From the NCBI RefSeq assembly GCF_040954645.1, contig NC_092803.1, forward strand, positions 68,544,427-68,608,426: DNA of 64,000 nucleotides, written 5' to 3'. The position numbers and the translations under genes were made by a program. Below the pieces are notes generated by a model. That model was not told the origin of the DNA, searched no databases, and saw only the letters and a list, made by a program, of their open reading frames with translations. Positions 1 to 11,351 of the stretch are shown one piece after another (within the stretch, counting starts at the first letter, position 1; each line of letters opens with the position of its first letter). This DNA comes from Diabrotica undecimpunctata (taxonomy: Eukaryota; Arthropoda; Insecta; Coleoptera; Chrysomelidae).

Positions 1-252
1 CTTAATTCGACCAATCGCATGCTATGGCAGTGAAGCATGGATCCTGAAAGAAACATCCAAAAGCAAACTCGATATATTCGAAAGGAAAGTACTGAGGAGA
101 ATACTAGGACCTGTAAGGGAAAACGGAATCTTTAGAAGTCGATAAAACAACGAGGTTTATCAACTTTAAAAGGAAGCACCACTGTCAGACTTCATTAGAA
201 TACAAAGATTGCAATGGGCCAAACATGTGGGAGAGGAGGAACATGTGGAACA
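1..252 (+). pseudogene. LINE reverse-transcriptase C-terminal fragment
   Basis: Frame 2 reads LIRPIACYGSEAWILKE, then FERKVLRRILGPVRENG, and stops at a TAA near 144. After a second stop it resumes with IRIQRLQWAKHVG. This is the segment downstream of the RT catalytic domain (RPxxxYGSExW, ILRRIxGP, RLxWxGHV) in many insect non-LTR retrotransposons. The fragment starts at the window edge and carries at least two stops, so it is dead. The same segment recurs at 10916-11140 and, on the minus strand, at 41560-41850. Clade not assigned. Confidence 0.8.
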
Positions 253-262
253 TTTTTTTTTT

Positions 263-358
263 AAATTTGTTTAATTTACTAATGTTTGTATTTTGAGAAC
301 GATTTCCGAAGTAATTTAACCTTTAATTGTTTCTTATTCCCATTTAAATAGTAATCAA
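263..358 (+). repeat. Dispersed non-coding repeat, copy A
   Basis: Contains TTTTGAGAACGATTTCCGAA and, further on, TTATTCCCATTTAAATAGTA. Related copies occur at 41230-41312 and 45030-45135. Copy A lacks the middle block seen in copy C (GTGGAAATTGAAACGTCAA). No coding capacity is apparent. It may be the tail of a retroelement or a SINE-like unit; it directly follows the LINE fragment here but not at the other two sites. Confidence 0.65.
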
Positions 359-1630
359 AAGTATGTATGGTATCATGATTAAAATAGAGTCAAACGAAAC
401 AAAACCAACAAAAACAAACGACGGAATACAGACAGATGTACACATTAATAAACATATACCAATAGAAACAATACTTTCTCCTGTCAATTACTCACTTGTA
501 CATATTTATAGAAAAAGTATACATAATACTAAAAAAAGTAGATACAATAAAATGTAAATATAAAAATATTTTAGCTAATTGGTAACACTCTATATCTCCC
601 AATAGTTCTTAATTGCTATTTCAATATATTTTATTCTATCAAGCAAGAATCTTGATTAAAAAGTATGTAGGTTAGAAATACATAGGAACATAATTTTTTT
701 TTTGAAAAATTATATCAATTTGTAGCCCCGCGAATGAGGTCAACAAGATCGTTATATTTCTATAAATTATATGAGAAGATTAGTTTATTTATCGCCGATA
801 AAAAATATCGTTTTAGTTATTCAAGACATTGCGATAAAAATGAAAGAAGAGACCGATATGTTAATGATAATTTTATTTCTTCCATTTCATTTAACTTTGA
901 TAAATTCTCGTTAGTTTTTTGGATACATATTTAATCCTATAAATATGTAAACTGTTACTAAAACTAAAAAATCCACGCTGATGACCTTTCACTTAATAAC
1001 TAATGTTAATAATGAGTTTCTTTAAAGTAAGCGTGTCACTAACCTATATTTATACTGTAAAATTTCTGTTATTAAAAATGTAGATCAGATAATTTTTTCC
1101 TATCTTCCTACACTAAACCGCTAAATTAACCGGATATTTGCGTCTTTCTCAAATATTCGATATTTAATTCACTGGAAATTCTTACTAATGCTTATAAACT
1201 TATTAATTTATTAATAAGAAATGTAAAAACAAAAATGTTCTTCCAAATCAACAAAAGAAAAACTTAAAATTGAAGCAAAATTTGAGCGTTTTAAAGCGTA
1301 ATTTAAATATTACTTAAAATCTGCTCGAGTTTGTACTGAATTTTTTTTGAGCTTGTGTAAAATGATCTGCAAGTCAGGATAAGTAGCTGGCAAATGGGAT
1401 GTCAAATGTTATAGCAAAAAGTGTCAATTCAGATAAACCTTGGGACAGAAGAAAATTATTATTAATGTAGTTAGTTGATTATGGTCTTTCCTGTTCAGAA
1501 AACCTCGAGCAGGAGTTTATCTGGGATGTCTAAGTTCATCAGACATTATACTTCGAGTCCTGGCTATCAGACCAGGTAACTAACGATTTTCCCATGACTG
1601 CATTTGATAACAACTGCATTTAATAAATTT
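359..1630. other. AT-rich stretch without recognisable gene
   Basis: Short open frames at 363-557 and 734-934 have low-complexity, AT-driven translations with no motif. I see no splice-flanked coding exon, RNA gene or terminal repeat here. Confidence 0.5.
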
Positions 1631-1639
1631 CGTGCTAAC

Positions 1640-1919
1640 GACATGTGTAATAAACAAAGTATGCAAAAGATTGAAAGTCATGAGACACAACACCCCACTT
1701 GCTTCTTTTCACTTCATCCATCCAACCCTAATTTTTCTGCATGCATCTCCATTGACCTGTCCATTACTTTGTAATACCGATCCAAGGTATTTAAAACTAT
1801 CAGCTTTCACAATCATTTCACCAGTCAAAGTTATCATTTTATTTAGAGTAACTCCATCATTAAGATCCAGAAATTCCATCATCATACCGTCCAATCTCGT
1901 TAATATCATGTGTCACCAA
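1640..1919 (-). pseudogene. RTE-like LINE fragment (post-RT region)
   Basis: The minus strand reads GEMIVKADSFKYLGSVLQSN, then GWMK, a stop, and KEASGVLC. The SFKYLGSVxQ...GWMKW...SGVLC order is characteristic of RTE-type elements just downstream of the RT active site. It ends abruptly at 1919, where a different LINE begins on the plus strand. A matching RTE piece in the same orientation (4500-4870) covers the preceding RT region, so the two are probably halves of one RTE copy split by later insertions. Confidence 0.75.
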
Positions 1920-2072
1920 AACATTCGAAAGATTAATTAAGTTTAGATTAGAACATTTTGTTGAATATAGATCCCTATTACCAAGCATTCAATATGGTTT
2001 TCGTAGAGGACGAGGAACAATCGATGCTGTGAGTCATTTAGTTTCAGAAATAAAAATAAGTTTTTCCAGAAA

Positions 2073-2130
<58 letters not shown>

Positions 2131-3990
2131 GTTTATTTATAGATCTATCAGGGGTCTATGATGTAGTTAAATTAAATATTTTAGTAAAAAAAATGGAAAC
2201 AATTGGAATTAATAAAACCGTATGTGCCAATATCATAAGTCTCTTTCATAATAGAAAAATATTTATTCGGGATCATAATAACGTATTACATGGTCCACAC
2301 ACAGTATGTAACGGTTTACTTCAGGGGTCCGTATTGAGCCCTATTTTATTTAATATTTACACTGGAGATCTGCATAAGTTAGTAGGTGACAAGTTCAACA
2401 TGATGGATGATTCAACATGACGCGGATGATTTATGTTTTTACTTCAGCCATGGTTCATATGAGAAATGTTTATATGACTTAAAAGAATGTATTCATTTAC
2501 TAATAGAGTGGTTTAGTGACATGAGATAGAACTGCTAGAGCTGCTTGTCTAGATGGGTTCACGATTCCATACGTCGACGAATATAAGTACCTAGGTATAG
2601 TATTAGATAAAAAATTGCTTTCGACTAACCACATAAAATATATTAAAAAAAGATGCGAAAAAGCCATAAATCTGCTAAAAGTAGTTTCCAAGAAAATCGT
2701 ATCGTATACATTTTGCAAAGCCTATATTTGTTCCATATTGGACTATGGCTGTACATTATATGGGACAACATCTAAAACGAATCTAATAACTATAGATCGT
2801 ATACAATACAAAGCTTTAAAAATTTGTATGGGTCCAATGATGTCATCGCCTAACCAAGCAGTCCTTGCAGAAATACAAGAACCTCCGTTAAATATACATC
2901 GACAGTATTTAGCTGATAAACAAATAATTAAATACAGGGAATTTAATACGAATATGATCCAGAAAATAGCTTTTATTCATACTTACAACAACTTATTGGA
3001 GAATAAAAAACTCACCTCCCTTGTCAGATGGCTTTATTTGAATGCTTTTGGAAAAAAATGTTACTAAAATATTTACAGATGGGTCCAAATGTGAGAATGG
3101 AACAGGTGCAGCATTTTTTGTTTCAGACATCAACCATGGCGAAAAATTTAGACTAGCAGATATATTATCTATTTACAGTGCTGAGTCTATCGCGATAAAA
3201 AATGCCTACTATGGTGCACACTAAATCCAGTTCAAACGGTTTCTATTATGCCAGATTCGAAGTCCGCTTTGCAAGCAATTGAAGGATTTCCAATAAATAA
3301 TAATTAAGAGTTAATTTGTGAAATAAAAAACTTATTATACCAAGTAAATTAACAAAATAAAATTTTTTTTCTCATATGGGTAAAAGGTCACAACGGTATT
3401 GAACGGTAACGGTAATGAAAGGGTGGATTGTGAAGCAAAAGAAGTAAATCAGACAAATATGTAGAATTTTTTTCTTATACCGACTTAACTACTAAACGAA
3501 AAAAGCTATTAAAGTCCGTTGGTCAGAATCTTACACTAATTTTAGCAAGACATCGAAAAATCTTTATTTCCAGCTTTACCCACAGCTTCCAAATAGAATA
3601 CCGGACATAACTTTTGATTATATAAAAAGATATACTTTAACAGTAACACGCTTAAAATTGAATCATGGTCGTTTTCCGGCGCACCTTCATAAATTAGGAA
3701 TATTAACTCCCCAAAAAGAGGGGGAGTTAATCTTTGTAAATGGGTATATTTTATAAAAAAAAATTCCCCGATATGTGACTGTGACAACATGTTCATAGGT
3801 GATATTAACCACATATTTCTGGAGTGTAAAAAAATGATACGGCTATCTCTAGACTATATAATTCTGTAATAGAATACAACACTCCTCTCCCTCTCAACAT
3901 TGGTTCTCTATTATCAAGCCACAATAAACGCGTTTTAGATGCAATAATAAATTACGTTAGAAAAGCTAAAATCGATATTTAACCTTAATG
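1920..3990 (+). pseudogene. LINE with RT and RNase H, 5' truncated, frameshifted
   Basis: Starts mid-RT with TFERLIKFRLEHF and YGFRRGRGT, then the motif-A segment CLFIDLSGVYD, motif B LLQGSVLSPILFNIYTGDLH, and an ADD active-site remnant near 2425 in another frame. The thumb region follows at 2615-3067 (YICSILDYGC, DRIQYKALKI). RNase H follows at 3042-3224 (IFTDGSK, YSAESIAI). The C-terminal tail ends at AKIDI near 3980. Several frameshifts and stops make it inactive. The RT plus RNase H layout points to the I/LOA/R1-type superfamily; the exact clade is not settled. A CA microsatellite follows the 3' end. Confidence 0.85.
2075..2127. repeat. (TA)n microsatellite inside the RT frame
   Basis: About 26 TA units interrupt the LINE coding sequence just before the FIDLSG motif. 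Confidence 0.95.
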
Positions 3991-4078
3991 CACCTATAAG
4001 CACCTAATATGTACCTATATGTGTATGAATAAAGATAAATCCTCTGGCTAATAGACTATGTCTAAGGCCATCCCTTTC

Positions 4079-4082
<4 letters not shown>

Positions 4083-4129
<47 letters not shown>
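4083..4129. repeat. (AC)n microsatellite
   Basis: About 23 AC units placed immediately after the 3' end of the RNase H LINE; it may be that element's simple-repeat tail. Confidence 0.95.
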
Positions 4130-4131
<2 letters not shown>

Positions 4132-4139
4132 TCCACTAG

Positions 4140-4475
4140 ATAGATACATTCAATGAGGTGGCTTTTGACCTATTCCACTGCAACATAATGTAAATAACCC
4201 CACATTGGCCATGCTGTCGCACTGACACAAAATGTGCTCTGTTGTTACTTCATCTAGGTGACAGAATCTGTATAGATCATCATCGGCCAATCCAATCAGC
4301 TTCAACTGCCTGTTTAGCCCTGTTAACCTGTTTAGACCTACTATGGTTTTGACTGTTTTCCTGTATTTGCTTACTAGTTCTGCTATAAATTTTGGCGAAT
4401 GTTCTATAATGAACTATTTTGCCTGTCTTAGTCTTGCTGAATTCCTCCACCATTCCAGAGATTTATGTGTCTACC
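4140..4475 (-). pseudogene. LINE C-terminal region downstream of RNase H
   Basis: The minus strand reads IVHYRTFAKIYSR, then NRLTGLNRQLKLIGLADDDL, then RFCHLDEVTTEHILCQCDSM in adjacent frames. The L(T/G)GxNxxLxLxG and CxxCxxxxET(E)HxLCxCxxM layout is the cysteine/histidine tail after RNase H in R1/Jockey-like elements. Frameshifts separate the pieces. It lies between the two RTE pieces and so is a separate insertion or a rearranged scrap. Confidence 0.65.
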
Positions 4476-4499
4476 AGTTTCTTGTAGCCTTTGAAATGC

Positions 4500-4870
4500 C
4501 ATAGAAGGGTTCTTTTTGACACTTTAAATTTTAAACCTTTTTTTCTCAACAGCTCGTCTGCATTGTCACAGATTTTGTTTTAAATCGTTTTCTCTGTTTC
4601 GCACTAATACTACATCAGCATACATTAAGCACCTAGGAATATTATCTTGGAGTTTCGCTGTTATGTGATCCAACACAACTGAGAATAAATAAGGACTACG
4701 CACCAAGCCTTGGTGTAATCCTACGTTCACATGAAATTTATTATTCTCTCTATCACACGTGTCCTAACACTGTTGTTACTCCCTTATACACGTCTCTCAC
4801 AATTTTTACACATTCACCGGAAACACCCACCATAGAATTTGAGCGTTTGTTTCTTTATTCCCGCATTTTT
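4500..4870 (-). pseudogene. RTE-like LINE reverse-transcriptase fragment
   Basis: The minus strand reads VGVSGECVKIVRDVYKGVTT, then VGLHQGLVRSPYLFSVVLD, then CLMYAD. In RTE elements this corresponds to the helix before motif B, motif B (GLxQGSxLSPxLF) and the active-site YADD; here the second aspartate is replaced (YADVVLV). Stops are present. It probably belongs with 1640-1919 as one disrupted RTE copy. Confidence 0.75.
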
Positions 4871-5174
4871 CTATCAACGGCCCTGTAATGAAAATTGTAT
4901 TTGTTGTTTATCTGGCTTGCTAAAACTAAACACATCAAAAATATCCAAGAAACACAAAGTTTTTTTCTCATATATTAATCAATTTTGATTGGATGGTAAA
5001 AAGTGACATACTGTTATAATGCCTGATTAGTCAGCAATAAATTCATCGCAATTTTAGTGTACTGTGATTTCTTTATGACGAAATAATAAAAAAAAGGTAA
5101 GAAGTAAACTAATTTATTTAAAATTTTTAATATAAAAGTCAGTATAAAACATAAAAATATAATAAAAAATGTAT

Positions 5175-5365
5175 TTAATAATCTGTGCTTTCTTCAACAG
5201 CATTAATTACAGCTTGACACCTTCTTGGCGTGCTTAAAATTAAATTATCAATTTCGTTTTTGTTTAAGAAGAATTTGAAGACCTTGTCTAGTAGCAATAA
5301 AATTGTGCAAATGGGGAGCAATCTGTATTTGAAGCATATCACATACATGCTCGATGGGATATCCT
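5175..5365 (-). pseudogene. Tc1-like transposase C-terminal fragment
   Basis: The minus strand reads PIEHVCDMLQIQIAPHLHNF and, in the next frame, LILSTPRRCQAVINA followed by a TAA at 5175-5177. PIEHxWDxLxRR and LxxSMPRRCxAVIxAxG are the last third and terminal motif of Tc1 transposases (DDE family that inserts at TA). One frameshift separates the two halves, and nothing upstream is left of the catalytic region. No matching inverted end was seen. Confidence 0.75.
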
Positions 5366-5659
5366 CATTATGAAACTAATCTCTTGCATTGTTGTATATC
5401 TCCCTTGTTTTTGCAGATAAATCAAATAAAGTACTGGACCGAATTTAACAATTAAAAAAAAAGTATAGGGAATTTCAAGAGCTATATTATTTGACCCCCA
5501 TTGCCAATAAAAGGGGTGATTCTTACCCTGGCTTAGAGGTCAAATTAAAATAATCTGAAATATCGGAAAAATGTGTCCCATTTAATCAAAAATCTACGTG
5601 TCGGTGGGTTTTTCAAAAATGTCGATAATGCCTCGGTTTCGTTTATGTTTGGCCAATCG
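5366..5659. other. Non-coding stretch before the gag remnant
   Basis: No motif recognised. The short plus frame 5573-5812 is out of frame with the gag-like translation and is treated as a shadow. Confidence 0.4.
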
Positions 5660-6160
5660 GCACGAATCTGTGCAAGAATACGGATTGGAAGTAGAAAAGA
5701 TGGCACGACTCGCTTGGCCCGAAGCTCAATGAAGAGTTCCTACACCAATTCACCATCCAATGTTTCCTTGATAGCCTGCACGATGTATATCTCCAGCAGG
5801 CATTACAACTAAGAAGAGGACGCTACCAAATAGTAAAGGACGCTATTGTCGCAGCATTGGAGTATGAAACAGTGTAGAATGTGTTCCGCCATCAACGCAA
5901 AGTCCATCAAGTAAGAGGTGTTGCCGAAGTGGAAGAAGGTGATCTAAATACGTTGCTCAAGATTCTGGCTGCCCAATTAGAGAAATATCTCGGCCCAACA
6001 GCTAAGAGACTTCTAAACAAAATCATCAGGGACACCCAAAAGTGTTACAATTGTGGATTAGTAGGCCACCTTCAACATGATTGCAGACAACATATAAGAT
6101 CAGAGAACAGAAAAGCGACCAGAGCAATCTCCACAACGCAATGTAATTCGGAAAACTAAA
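5660..6160 (+). pseudogene. Gypsy-type Gag remnant with one zinc knuckle
   Basis: Across two frames the plus strand reads EYGLEVEKMARLAWPEAQ, then FLHQFTIQCFLDSLHDVYLQ, then AIVAALEYET, the capsid-like region of Ty3/gypsy (Mag-type) Gag. After a stop, 5881-6159 reads on to CYNCGLVGHLQHDC, a C-x2-C-x4-H-x4-C nucleic-acid-binding knuckle. Protease, RT and integrase are missing: a long terminal repeat follows within 250 bases. Internally deleted, frameshifted copy. Confidence 0.8.
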
Positions 6161-6407
6161 AGAAGTCAACGTCAAGTGGCGCATGTTGGCTAATCTGCTC
6201 CAAGCCCCCAGAATATCAATGTCCCAATGTTACAGCTGCCCTGGGACCGTACCGTTTATTACTAAGAAAATAAAAGACCTTGTATGACGCAACGTAGTAA
6301 GCCAAAGTTCGTCCACCTGGACAGACTGTATTCTTATGAAGGCAGAATCCATAGACCTGGTCCACTTAGGTATTGATCGGGGCAAACAGCTTGAAACAAG
6401 GGAACGA

Positions 6408-6736
6408 TGTTATAAGTAACAATGCGGCCCTGGCGTAGCAGTCATTCTACAAGTCGAATTAACCACTTTGTCAGCTTGAGTTCTCGAATTCCTTTCGAAC
6501 TCTAGAACAGATGTTCGTGTATATAAACTGCTCGGCTTCTTTGAATAGACAGTTGACTTGATTAGACAAGTGTTTTTGTAAGTGATACCCATATATTGTC
6601 GGCGATAATATTAGTGTATTTGTAATTATTAATTAGATATTTGTTAGTTGGTGAGTTTATTTTGTAGCTGAATGAATTAAATAAAATTAGTTTAACTACG
6701 TGTACTTAATCCCCAAACCCACAGAAAAACGTAACA
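6408..6736 (+). repeat. LTR of the gypsy-type element (3' LTR)
   Basis: Begins TGTTATAAGTAAC just after a purine-rich stretch (AAACAAGGGAACGA) and ends ACGTAACA, giving the TG...CA boundary of a 329-bp LTR. A TATA box (GTATATAAAC) lies at 6518-6527. It lies close downstream of the gag remnant, so it is most likely that element's 3' LTR. No 5' partner was found upstream. Confidence 0.6.
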
Positions 6737-6770
6737 ATACTTATGAATCATATTATTTGTAGTTGATACT

Positions 6771-6816
6771 CACATAAGAGCATGCTACACAAATCTGTCT
6801 AGCATGCTCTTATGTG
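6771..6816. repeat. Perfect 17-bp inverted repeat (hairpin)
   Basis: CACATAAGAGCATGCTA at 6771-6787 and its exact reverse complement at 6800-6816, separated by 12 nt. No element boundary was recognised beside it. Confidence 0.9.
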
Positions 6817-6829
6817 GAAGCCTATGAGA

Positions 6830-7050
6830 TACTTTTTTGTTAATACAAAGATTACAGCTCCCCACGAGCAGCTGTACTATTTTGATATCTCCGCACGATA
6901 AAAGAAATAATTCTGAAGCATGGATGTGTTCACAAAGCTGGGTTTCAGTTATGCCTATTACGTCGTACTCCTCTAGTAGAAGTTTTTCATAGAAATTGTC
7001 TGCTTTTGCTCTTAGACTTCTTACATGTAAATAAATACAAAAAATGCGAC
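6830..7050 (-). pseudogene. LINE endonuclease N-terminal fragment
   Basis: The minus strand reads VRSLRAKADNFYEKLLLEEY followed by DVIGITETQL. This is the opening of the APE-type endonuclease of insect LINEs (N-x-RSL...YDVIxITETWL), including the catalytic glutamate in TET. The remaining endonuclease and RT are absent nearby. Confidence 0.7.
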
Positions 7051-7079
7051 TTGTTTCAGCTTATATTATAAGGTATGAT

Positions 7080-8440
7080 CGAAAATACGTGTAGACAAGG
7101 ACAAAGACAGTATTGCTGGCTTAGGAACATACGAGATTGAATATACTTAGGCTCTAATGACCTGCTGAGGAAGACCCAAAGTGAAAAAAAATTGCCAACA
7201 TTGTTGCCGATCTAAGATAGAACAAGGCCCTCGAAATTCAAACAGATATATTCCAATGAGCTGCTATTTTAGATTTAAGTAAGTCATATATATTCCGGAT
7301 GAAGTTTGTTCACGCCTCTATCCAATTCGAGTTTATTTTATGCATTTTTACAATCCAGCAACATAGTGGCGTAGGGAGATATATTATGCCATATGTGAAG
7401 ATAAGGCGAGTCCCTTAAGGCACCCCAAAGACGACAGACAGCACTCAAGTACGAGACGGGATCGGTGATGCAGCATTAGAGCGAGCGGACATAATACTTA
7501 ATAAGCGTTATATATATTCATGTATTGTGTAATTCAAAATAAAATCAGTTTTGTTTTCGCACGGAGTTTGATTATTAACCAGCGGCACAAGCGAAGTGCA
7601 TATCAAGCAAATCCAAAGTTATTTCAACAAAAAAATTAATGTACATTATGAATGGTAATGAGTTGAAAAATTAATAAGAGATAGACATAAGTTTCAAGCT
7701 GGAACATGCTTTTTTAAAAGAAATGAAAAATTATTTAAATTTTACAAATTTTTTGCTTAAATTCGTAATTTTACATATCTCAGAATTACATTCAGACCAT
7801 TTTTGTGTTATTTTTTATAATTAAATCAATTTATTTTAACAGCGTTCGCTTCATAAAAAGTGAACGAAATTGATGCTCGTTTACTTTATATTGTCACTGT
7901 AAGTCAATTGAATTTTTCATGCAACAAAGTGTTACGGACTGTAATGAAGTTCTTTTACTGGATTATAAATGTCGGTTTCAGTGGTCTCGGAATAATAAAT
8001 TAAATTAAATTAAATTAAATTAAAGCTATACAATTATTTTTATTGTATATACTTTTAATAGTTTTTTTTTATAATTGGGCAAAGTTCTAGTTTCATCTAA
8101 AATATTTACACTTCATTATACACTATACGGGTATTTGGATTTTAAGCAATTAAAAATTACTGTAAACGATAATTTCATTATTTAATTGAGTATACATCTT
8201 TACATTAAAACATTGTAAAAAATAAGATGCTACTATTTTTAAACCATTGCAAAATGTATATTAGTTTTAAATGAATATTCTTACTTTAATTTTGTCTATA
8301 TAAACTAAGAAGAAATAATTACCAATTTCTTGCACGTACTACCGTATTTATATTTACAATGATCTAAAATGTGATGTTACATTTAAAAGTAGTTTTTATA
8401 GTAACCTTTATCAACATTATTATCATTATCAAACTAATTA
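7080..8440. other. Non-coding stretch with possible LTR-like segment
   Basis: No protein is recognised. The part 7400-7570 (GCGTTATATATATTC, then AATAAAATCAGTTTTG) looks like the R/U5 end of an LTR, but no partner or internal region was found. The remainder to 8440 is AT-rich and featureless apart from the pentanucleotide run at 7995-8024. Confidence 0.25.
7995..8024. repeat. (TAAAT)n short tandem repeat
   Basis: About five to six tandem TAAAT units. Confidence 0.85.
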
Positions 8441-8444
8441 TTAT

Positions 8445-8900
8445 CATCATCATTCTCTTTGCCATTGTCCCTAAGCCGGATCGGCTTGTTTATTACATAT
8501 CCCCATAAATTGCTATTTTTTACCATGAAAATATAAATCTCCTTCATAGAGACATTTTCCCTAAGTACTCCCTTCAGATCTTCTTTTATTTTTCTTCTCT
8601 GCTAATTATATATGCTTTGTAAATTCTACCATTTTTTCTTATCCGCCCACTTCACCTTTTTTACTGTTACCCATTTCATCCATCCTGTTCTAACTCTACT
8701 GTATGCATTCCCATCTATTTTAAAAATGTTAGTATCTTCCACACTTATATTAACACTACCTATTACTCTGTCATAAATATATCTCACAATCTTATCATAC
8801 TCATCGAGGAACGAAAACTTCTTTCCTTTTGAGTGACCACCACAGAAACTCTAGATATATCCTATCCTACATTTCTTAGGATTAGTCAATATCATTTTCG
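8445..8900 (-). pseudogene. LINE 3' end, degenerate
   Basis: The minus strand reads SRVRTGWMKW and, further down, LKEIYIFMVKNSNLWGYVIN and a remnant of the RxADP ending. A better preserved copy of the same end is at 44450-44700 (VKEIDIGMVQDRTLWRNVIR then NADPA). A (GAT)n-like run flanks both 3' ends (ATCATCATC on the plus strand). Multiple stops; inactive. Confidence 0.6.
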
Positions 8901-9149
8901 CATCTGTTTTTTTATTCGTTTATTTTGTTATCAGCAGCTGCCTCGTTAACTTAAAAACTGCATCTGTTTTTGATCTGCTTTGTCTGCCTTTACCAATATT
9001 TTGTTTTCCTCACATATCCGTTCTTTTCTAAACCTTTTGTTTTTTTTTCACTATGTTTGGGTATTGAATTTATTTGGTATCAACATGCATTTCACCCAGA
9101 GGAATATATCAAAATGAAATAGATTATATTCTTCTCACTAAACTATGAA

Positions 9150-9480
9150 GGGGCTCAGTAGTCAACGTGAAAGAAAAAATTAATTCTGACATAGAAAAAT
9201 ACAAAACTATGGATTATCGAAGCTGCTAACATCGCAAACCGTAAAGAAAATCCAGAAAGAAAATATCGTTGGATGACTAATAAGACCCTAAACCATATAG
9301 GAGAAAGAGGAAGACTTAGAATGGGTGAGACAAATTCAGCAAAGAAAAATACAGAGATAGGCAATATAAATAAAGTATGTAAAAGATATAAAAACAATCA
9401 TGTCAAAAAAATGTGTACCTACTACTGAAAGAACATGCAGACCGACTAGATTGTAGAGAATTTCTGTATGGAAACAATAT
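9150..9480 (+). pseudogene. LINE linker fragment between endonuclease and RT
   Basis: The plus strand reads WMTNKTLNHIGERGRLRMGE followed by KKNTEIGNINKVCKRYKNNH and, in another frame, RTCRPTRL. It matches the pattern W(M/W)TxEILxLMxERRxxK...Yxxxxxxxxxxcrxak of the endonuclease-RT linker in insect LINEs. Short, isolated and frameshifted. Confidence 0.5.
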
Positions 9481-10500
9481 TGCCTAAAACAATATCCCAA
9501 ACTGGTAAGTATTTGGTCTTACATTTAGTTTACTCTTAATATTAACACAAAAGTCTAATTTTTTATGTACATATGTTATTATAAATCATAAATGATGTAT
9601 CCTCCATGTGTTATTGTCTTGCTAAAAGTGGTATTTTTTGCTACCTACGGCATTTTGCTGAGGAATTGGCGACGCAATTAGTTTCATTTACATAATTAGA
9701 GCCGCTTCTTGGATTCATCTCTTTTTACCATCTCTTTCTTTCAGGAAACGTCAAATGAACTTATTTTAAAGTAAAGTTGTGGCGGATTCCCAATACAAAT
9801 CTATATATTAATAATAATATATTTGAACTGTTTACGAAGTGCATATTTTGTTCAAATAAATGCACTTTCATGCATATTTGACACAAATAATAAGCATATG
9901 TATATGGGCATATATATTACTTTGTAGCCCGCATATTTGCCTGACTTTGCTAATTAATATAATACCTATAGAATATATTTTTCTGAAAATTTTAAATACT
10001 ATGTTAGGAGAACTATACATTATAGTTATAATGTATTGTATTACATTTTCTCTATTGTACTAAAATTATGACCTTTATTACAAAGATAGGAAATTATTTG
10101 TGTCAAGCGTATATAATTTCTTTCATGCATCAACTAATGGCAACCTATACATGTTTATTATTGTATATGAGAAAAAATCCCAACATATACATTTTATGGT
10201 GGTAAAGTTGGTCGTTTTACACGAAATTTTCTCATTTTAAATGATGTGTACTTATTATAAGAAAGTTTAAGAATTGGAAATGTTTATTTTAAATATTAAG
10301 GTCTACGATTTGTCGATTTGATTTTAATTTAAAATGATCTAATATGATCGATCCAACAAACTATTTAATAACTATGTATAGTTGTCCTCTGGTGATTCTA
10401 TAACAATAGTCCGTAGATGGGGAACACTTCATCGAGACCCAAACTCAAATTTAAAAACCAAGCAGAATGCGCATCACTGCGCGCGAACAAGCTTCATATC
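9481..10500. other. AT-rich stretch without recognisable gene
   Basis: The 67-aa frame at 9860-10063 is hydrophobic because of base composition and has no motif or splice context. Nothing else is seen. Confidence 0.5.
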
Positions 10501-10519
10501 GGTTTTGCAGATTATCCAA

Positions 10520-11351
10520 CATATTTATAAAGAGTGGTTGCTACAGCTGCTACTAGCATTTGCAGATGATGTTGACATAATCGCAAGATCAAGAAAAGAA
10601 ATGATAGAGGCATACAACCAAATAGAACGAGCTGCACAAAATAGTGGTCTTAAAATCAATCAGACCAAAACAAAATATATGCAGGTAAGTAAAAACGCAG
10701 AAATAAGGCAGCCACAAAATATAACAATAGGAGAATACAACATAGAGGGGGTAAAAAACTTTATATACTTGGGATCCCTAGTCACGTCTGATAATAACGT
10801 TACGGAGGAAGCGAAGAGGCGAATATTTATTGCAAATAAATGTTACCATGGCTTAATTAGACACCTAAGATCAGATAACGTCGCAAGAAAGACAAAATGC
10901 CAAATAAATAAAACCCTAATAAGACCGGTACTCAGAAACCTGGACACTCACTAAAAGAGAGGAAACGTTGTTAGCCACCTTCGAAAGAAAAATCTTGCGA
11001 CACATATATAAGGGCACAAAAGAAAACGGAATATGGCGAAGACGATACAACTCTGAACTATACAAAATATACCAGGATCCGGATATTATAACATTCATTA
11101 AAATAGGACGGCTGCGTTGGATAGGACATGTAGAAAGAATGGAAGAAGGCGAAATACCAAACAAAATATTCAAACAGATGCCAGTAGGAAAAAGAACAAG
11201 AGGAAGACCGAAACTGAGATACTTAGAACAAATAGAAAATGATATAACAACCTTAAAAATAAAAAACTGGAGAAAAAAAGCACGAAACAGATCAGAATGG
11301 AGAAGAATCCTGGAACAGGCCAAGACCCAAAAAGGGTTGTCGAGCCAGTGA
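10520..11351 (+). pseudogene. GAT-tailed LINE, RT C-terminal half
   Basis: Frame 10382-10954 enters the element at about 10540 with LLLAFADDVDIIARS (RT motif C, aspartates intact), then LKINQTKTKYMQ and FIYLGSLVTSDNN, and ends after LIRPVL. The next frame (10968-11351) continues with FERKILRHIYKGTKENGIWR, LRWIGHVERM and KRTRGRPKLRY. The break lies at about 10930, where roughly 11 bases are missing relative to related copies. A short (TGA)n run directly follows. The element is heavily 5' truncated. The clade is not assigned. Confidence 0.85.

Noticed and set aside
363..557. 64-aa plus-strand frame
   Set aside because: Low-complexity Lys/Asn/Thr translation without motif, signal peptide or splice context.
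9155..9397. 80-aa hydrophobic minus-strand frame
   Set aside because: It lies antisense to a LINE linker fragment on the plus strand; hydrophobicity follows from purine-rich sense codons.
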